From NCBI GenBank assembly GCA_026989495.1, contig JALSJE010000140.1, forward strand, positions 1 through 37,640: a stretch of DNA of 37,640 nucleotides, read 5' to 3'. Origin of the DNA: Gammaproteobacteria bacterium (lineage in GTDB: Bacteria; Pseudomonadota; Gammaproteobacteria; S144-34). A program made the position numbers and the translations under genes. Numbering within the stretch: position 1 is the first letter of the stretch; the number at the start of each line of letters is the position of its first letter. The notes below the pieces were generated by a model that worked only from the letters and a program-made list of their open reading frames with translations, made no database searches and was not told the DNA's origin. Shown piece after piece: positions 34,857 through 37,640 of the stretch.

Positions 34857-35408
34857 TCAGGGGCGGGGCTTGGGGCGCCAGAGGGTCTCGGGCTCGCCGG
34901 CGGCGCGCGCGGCGGCGCGCGCGCACACGAAGAGCAGGTCCGAGAGACGGTTGAGGTAGCGCAGGGCGTCCGGATTGAGCTCGGCCTCGCGCGCGAGCGC
35001 CACCAGCGCGCGCTCGGCACGGCGGCAGACGGCACGCGCGAGGTGGCAGGCGGCAGCCGCCCGCCCACCGCCCGGCAGGATGAACTCCTCGAGCGGGGGG
35101 AGTTCCGTGTTGAGGCGGTCCAGCGCCGCCTCCAGGGCGGTGACGTCGTCGCCGTCGAGCACGCGCCGGCCCGGCACGGCGAGCTCCCCACCGAGGTCGA
35201 ACAGGCGCTGCTGGACCTCGCGCAGCACCTGCCGCACCGGCTCCGGCAGCGGCTCGGCCAGCGCCAGCCCGAGGACGCTGTTGAGCTCGTCCACCTCGCC
35301 GAGGGCGACGATGCGCGGATGGTCCTTGGGCACGCGGCCGCCGTCGCCGAGGCCCGTGGTGCCGTCGTCGCCGGTACGGGTGCAGATGCGGCTGAGGCGA
35401 TGGCCCAT
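34857..35408 (-). CDS. pduO: Cob(I)alamin adenosyltransferase, PduO type
   Basis: This 183-residue enzyme transfers adenosyl from ATP to cob(I)alamin. The N-terminal RICTRTGDDGTTGLGDGGRVPKDHPR is the ATP-binding signature of PduO-type enzymes; EVDELNSVLGLA, FILPGGGRAAAACHLARAVCRRAER and LRYLNRLSDLLFVCARAAA complete the five-helix bundle. It starts immediately after the tonB stop and follows a BtuB-like receptor, so it belongs to a corrinoid uptake and activation operon. The last residues (WRPKPRP) abut the repeat downstream. Confidence 0.94.
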   Translation of the reverse strand: MGHRLSRICTRTGDDGTTGLGDGGRVPKDHPRIVALGEVDELNSVLGLALAEPLPEPVRQVLREVQQRLFDLGGELAVPGRRVLDGDDVTALEAALDRLNTELPPLEEFILPGGGRAAAACHLARAVCRRAERALVALAREAELNPDALRYLNRLSDLLFVCARAAARAAGEPETLWRPKPRP

Positions 35409-36257
35409 TCAGCGGCTCACCAGCCGGTACTCGACCGGGAGCACCATATCAAAGGGCCGCCCCCCCAGCCAGCCGGCGGCTTCGGGCACGCGGCCGACAC
35501 GGGCGAGCGCGCGCGCGGCGGCGCGGTCGAGCACGCCGTAGCCCGAGCTCGCCAGCACGCGCACGCGGGTCAGCCGTCCGTCCGGCTCGATGCGCAGCCC
35601 CAGCCGCACGGTCCCTTCCCAGCCGCGCCGGCGCGCCAGCGGCGGATAGCGGAAATGCTCGGCGAGCCGCAGCCGCAAGGCCGCCTCGAGCCGGGGGCCT
35701 GGCGTGGCCGGACGCGGGGTGGCCACCATGGACCGGCCTGGCGCCGGCGGAGCCGCACCCGGCGTGCCAGCGCGCGCGACCACCTCCGGCTGGGCCGCCA
35801 CGTGGGCGGGGGGGCGCTTCCGGGGCGCGGGCGCCGGAGCGGGCGGTGCCGCGGGCACGGGGCTGGAGGCCAGTCGCGGCCCGTCGGCGCACGCCCCCTC
35901 AGGGGGTGCGGAGCCCAGCGCCAGGCAGTTTTCGCCGTTCTGGTCCGACCTGCCGCGCTGCCCCCCTCCCGTACCCTCCCCCCGCTTGCGGGGGGAGGGC
36001 CGGGGAGGGGGGAGGAGATCCCGCCCGGCGGATGCGGCCGCGGGCGTGCCGGCGTGCCCGGGCCGGGCCACCGCCGTGCCGGCCGGGTGGACCGGGGGGT
36101 CGAGGAGCGCCACATGGAGCCGCGCCCCCGCCGGCGGCGCCGCCGCCTGTCCTCCGGGCGCCCGGGGGATCCCCGTCAGCAGGAGCGCGCCGGCATGCAC
36201 GGCCGCCGAGCCTGCGAGGAACAGGCCGAGCAGCCGGTCATGCCGACCCGCGCGCAT
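35409..36257 (-). CDS. tonB: TonB-like energy transducer with repeat-filled linker
   Basis: This 282-residue protein has an N-terminal anchor (DRLLGLFLAGSAAVHAGALLLTG, about 6-28), a long Pro/Ala-rich periplasmic linker, and a TonB C-terminal domain (HFRYPPLARRRGWEGTVRLGLRIEPDGRLTRVRVLASSGYGVLDRAAARALARV) that docks to receptor TonB boxes. The linker (about residues 75-140) includes LLPPPRPSPRKRGEGTGGG and CADGPRLASSPVPAA, which are translations of two dispersed repeats. The ATG at 36257 lies 2 nt after the receptor stop; the track start at 36380 overlaps the receptor and is rejected. Confidence 0.88.
   Translation of the reverse strand: MRAGRHDRLLGLFLAGSAAVHAGALLLTGIPRAPGGQAAAPPAGARLHVALLDPPVHPAGTAVARPGHAGTPAAASAGRDLLPPPRPSPRKRGEGTGGGQRGRSDQNGENCLALGSAPPEGACADGPRLASSPVPAAPPAPAPAPRKRPPAHVAAQPEVVARAGTPGAAPPAPGRSMVATPRPATPGPRLEAALRLRLAEHFRYPPLARRRGWEGTVRLGLRIEPDGRLTRVRVLASSGYGVLDRAAARALARVGRVPEAAGWLGGRPFDMVLPVEYRLVSR
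35853..35896 (+). repeat. R1-type repeat inside tonB, antisense (copy D)
   Basis: Plus-strand 35853-35896 aligns with copy B at about 35 of 44 positions (gggcacggg ... gcggccc ... tcggcgcacgccc). It is inserted in reverse relative to tonB, which reads it as CADGPRLASSPVPA. The corresponding reverse reading of copy B is [14 protein letters not shown]. Confidence 0.65.
35965..36015. repeat. GC hairpin repeat inside tonB (copy 2)
   Basis: A perfect 12-bp stem, ccctccccccgc (35974-35985) / gcggggggaggg (35988-35999), with a tt loop is flanked by further C- and G-runs. It aligns with the intergenic copy at 9288-9341. tonB translates it as PPPRPSPRKRGEGTGGG within its linker, without frameshift. 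Confidence 0.75.
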
Positions 36258-36259
36258 CG

Positions 36260-37640
36260 TCAGCGGCTCTCCCCGGGCCGGTAGCGCACCGAGAGGTAGG
36301 CGGAGGGGCCCGGCGTGTTGTAGCCGTAGGCGAGCGCGTAGTCGCGGTCTGTCAGGTTCTCGCCCCGAAGCTCGAGCCACAGGTTCCTCGCGAGCGCGAG
36401 GCGTGCCGCCAGGTTGATCAGTCCGTAGCCGGCGAGCTCGGTGTCGCTGGTGTCTCTGCGCCGGCCGACGCCCAGCAGCTCCATGCGCACGGCACCGCGG
36501 GCGAGTCGCCGCTCGACCACAAGCGAGCCCTTGCGCCGGGGACGTCGCAGGAGGTCGCGCCCGGTGTCGAGGTCACGCGGGCGCTGCAGGGTGAGCGCGA
36601 GGGCGGCCCGCCACGGTCCCCACGCGAGATTCCATTCGGCCTCGATCCCCTCGATCCGCGCCTTCTTGACGTTGACCGCCGAGAAGCTCGGTGCCGTGTA
36701 GGCGATCAGGTCGCGGATCTCGGTGCGATGCGCCGAGAGCGTCGCGCGCTGCCCGCCGCGCCGCCAGCGCACACCCGCCTCGAGCGTGCGCGAGCGCTCC
36801 GGCTCAAGATCGGGGTTGCCGGATCCCGGCCAGAACAGCTCGTTGAAGCTCGGGGCGCGGAACGCCGTTCCGCCGCTCAGGTACATGTTCAGGCCGTTGG
36901 CCAGCGCGTAGCCGATGGCGGCGCTGCCGGTGACATGCCGGCCGTAGGCGCTGTGCCGGTCCAGCCGCAGGGCGGCATCGAACGTGGCGGGCCCATGCCC
37001 GGATTGCCACTGGAGGAAAGCGGCCGTGTTGTGGATGCGCCTGTCGAAGCGCACACTGCCGCTGGGCTGCTGGCGGTTGAACGCCCGGTCGCGGTACCAG
37101 GAGACACCGGCGGTGAGGAGGCCCGGACCAAGCTCGATGTCATGCTGCCAGTCGAGCGTGACGCGCCGGGTCTCCACGTCGGAATCGTAGCTGCTCTGCC
37201 GGGTCTCGAGGCTGTCCAGGGCGGCACCCACGCGGAGGGAGTGCGCCCAGGTCGGTCGCAGCGTGCCCTTCACCTCGGCGCTGATCGTGCGGTTGAGGCC
37301 GTAGGTGACGCCACGGTCGAACTCGGTGCGGCTGTCGGACTGCCATATCCTCACGCTCGCCGCATGGCCCTTGGGTAGGCTCGCCTCCAGCGCCAGGGTG
37401 GCGCTGCGGTTGCGGTAGCCGTCCTCATCTGAATCGTAGGTGCCATAGACCTTGGTGACGCCGGGGTTCGTGGCGGAGAAGCCGTCGGTGCGCTCGGCGC
37501 TCGCCTCGATGCCGAGGCGGGCCCGCTCGCCGAGGCCGATCCCCGCCTCGGCGCGGCGGGTGCCGTAGCTGCCGGCGAGCAGCCGCGCCTCGGGGCCGCG
37601 GGGGCGGCGGGTGAAGATCTGGATCACGCCGCCGATGGCG
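36260..37640 (-). CDS. btuB: TonB-dependent receptor, BtuB-like (partial)
   Basis: About 460 C-terminal residues are visible; the gene runs off the right edge, so signal peptide, TonB box and most of the plug are missing. The first residues, IGGVIQIFTRRP, are the end of the plug domain. The barrel follows, with SGGTAFRAPSFNELFWPGSGNPDLEPERSRTLEAGVRW, LIAYTAPSFSAVNVKKARIEGIEAEWN, and a C-terminal ENLTDRDYALAYGYNTPGPSAYLSVRYRPGES. These fit BtuB-type vitamin B12 receptors. It is followed by tonB and pduO in one operon. A cobalamin riboswitch may lie upstream outside the window. Confidence 0.88.
   Translation of the reverse strand, partial: AIGGVIQIFTRRPRGPEARLLAGSYGTRRAEAGIGLGERARLGIEASAERTDGFSATNPGVTKVYGTYDSDEDGYRNRSATLALEASLPKGHAASVRIWQSDSRTEFDRGVTYGLNRTISAEVKGTLRPTWAHSLRVGAALDSLETRQSSYDSDVETRRVTLDWQHDIELGPGLLTAGVSWYRDRAFNRQQPSGSVRFDRRIHNTAAFLQWQSGHGPATFDAALRLDRHSAYGRHVTGSAAIGYALANGLNMYLSGGTAFRAPSFNELFWPGSGNPDLEPERSRTLEAGVRWRRGGQRATLSAHRTEIRDLIAYTAPSFSAVNVKKARIEGIEAEWNLAWGPWRAALALTLQRPRDLDTGRDLLRRPRRKGSLVVERRLARGAVRMELLGVGRRRDTSDTELAGYGLINLAARLALARNLWLELRGENLTDRDYALAYGYNTPGPSAYLSVRYRPGESR

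Noticed and set aside
34401-34926. Single 341-residue minus-strand ORF joining the HEPN gene to upstream sequence
   Set aside because: The upstream part is the wrong frame of the nucleotidyltransferase gene; HEPN homology and the coupled ATG support a start at 34401.
35409-36380. 323-residue TonB start at 36380
   Set aside because: The extra residues overlap the receptor gene and lack homology; the hydrophobic anchor follows the ATG at 36257 that is 2 nt from the receptor stop.

Overview
The window is very GC-rich gammaproteobacterial chromosome, with almost every third codon position G or C. The lineage call rests on gene content: rplM-rpsI, a zapB-like/zapA/6S RNA/5-formyl-THF cyclo-ligase string, the ygfB-pepP-ubiH-ubiI cluster, a RegB/RegA redox two-component pair and a split glycine decarboxylase (gcvPA + gcvPB). 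Together with several periplasmic c-type cytochromes this fits a respiratory or chemolithotrophic member of the purple-sulfur lineage (Chromatiales/Ectothiorhodospiraceae-like). That placement is inference from gene content, not a database match.

Layout. 1-685: non-coding, with a perfect low-GC 26-bp hairpin and a candidate small RNA whose predicted loop resembles an anti-Shine-Dalgarno sequence. 686-1725: rplM, rpsI, tRNA-Gln(CTG). 1785-4736: a strong promoter with overlapping palindromes, then a three-gene secreted redox operon (di-heme peroxidase, Tat-exported metallophosphoesterase, mono-heme cytochrome). 4737-9282: promoter, a 1328-residue FAD/Fe-S/CCG dehydrogenase and a small membrane protein. 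9362-11612: divergent rpiA and ilvA. 11643-14491 (minus): histone-H1-like protein, unknown protein, EVE protein, ygfA, 6S RNA, zapA, zapB-like. 14582-21050 (plus): ygfB, pepP, ubiH, ubiI, K+ channel, Na+/H+ antiporter. 21091-23594 (minus): methyltransferase, regA, regB. 23687-25902 (plus): palindrome, Met-rich outer-membrane protein, haem lipoprotein, TlpA-like thioredoxin. 25962-31701: tandem glycine riboswitch, gcvT-gcvH-gcvPA-tpx-gcvPB-dgkA. 31739-33743: UDP-glucose dehydrogenase and a SYLF protein. 33901-37640 (minus): MNT/HEPN toxin-antitoxin pair, PduO-type adenosyltransferase, TonB, and the C-terminal part of a BtuB-like receptor running off the right edge.

Functional links. The gcv genes are under a glycine-sensing leader. 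The btuB-tonB-pduO run is a corrinoid uptake and adenosylation operon. RegB/RegA is divergent from an envelope redox trio, and a 32-bp nested palindrome lies between them in an activator-like position. ygfB-pepP-ubiH-ubiI is the conserved ubiquinone-hydroxylase neighbourhood, here extended by two ion transporters.

The most unusual signal is a family of short GC-rich interspersed repeats. Copies are intergenic, inside the tlpA-like and tonB reading frames without breaking them, and directly against the gcvPB start codon. A second GC hairpin repeat also lies in the tonB linker, and a 119-nt segment with perfect 10-bp inverted ends sits in frame in the FAD/Fe-S gene. A second recurring feature is -10-like hexamers only 6-9 nt upstream of start codons, suggesting leaderless or nearly leaderless messages.
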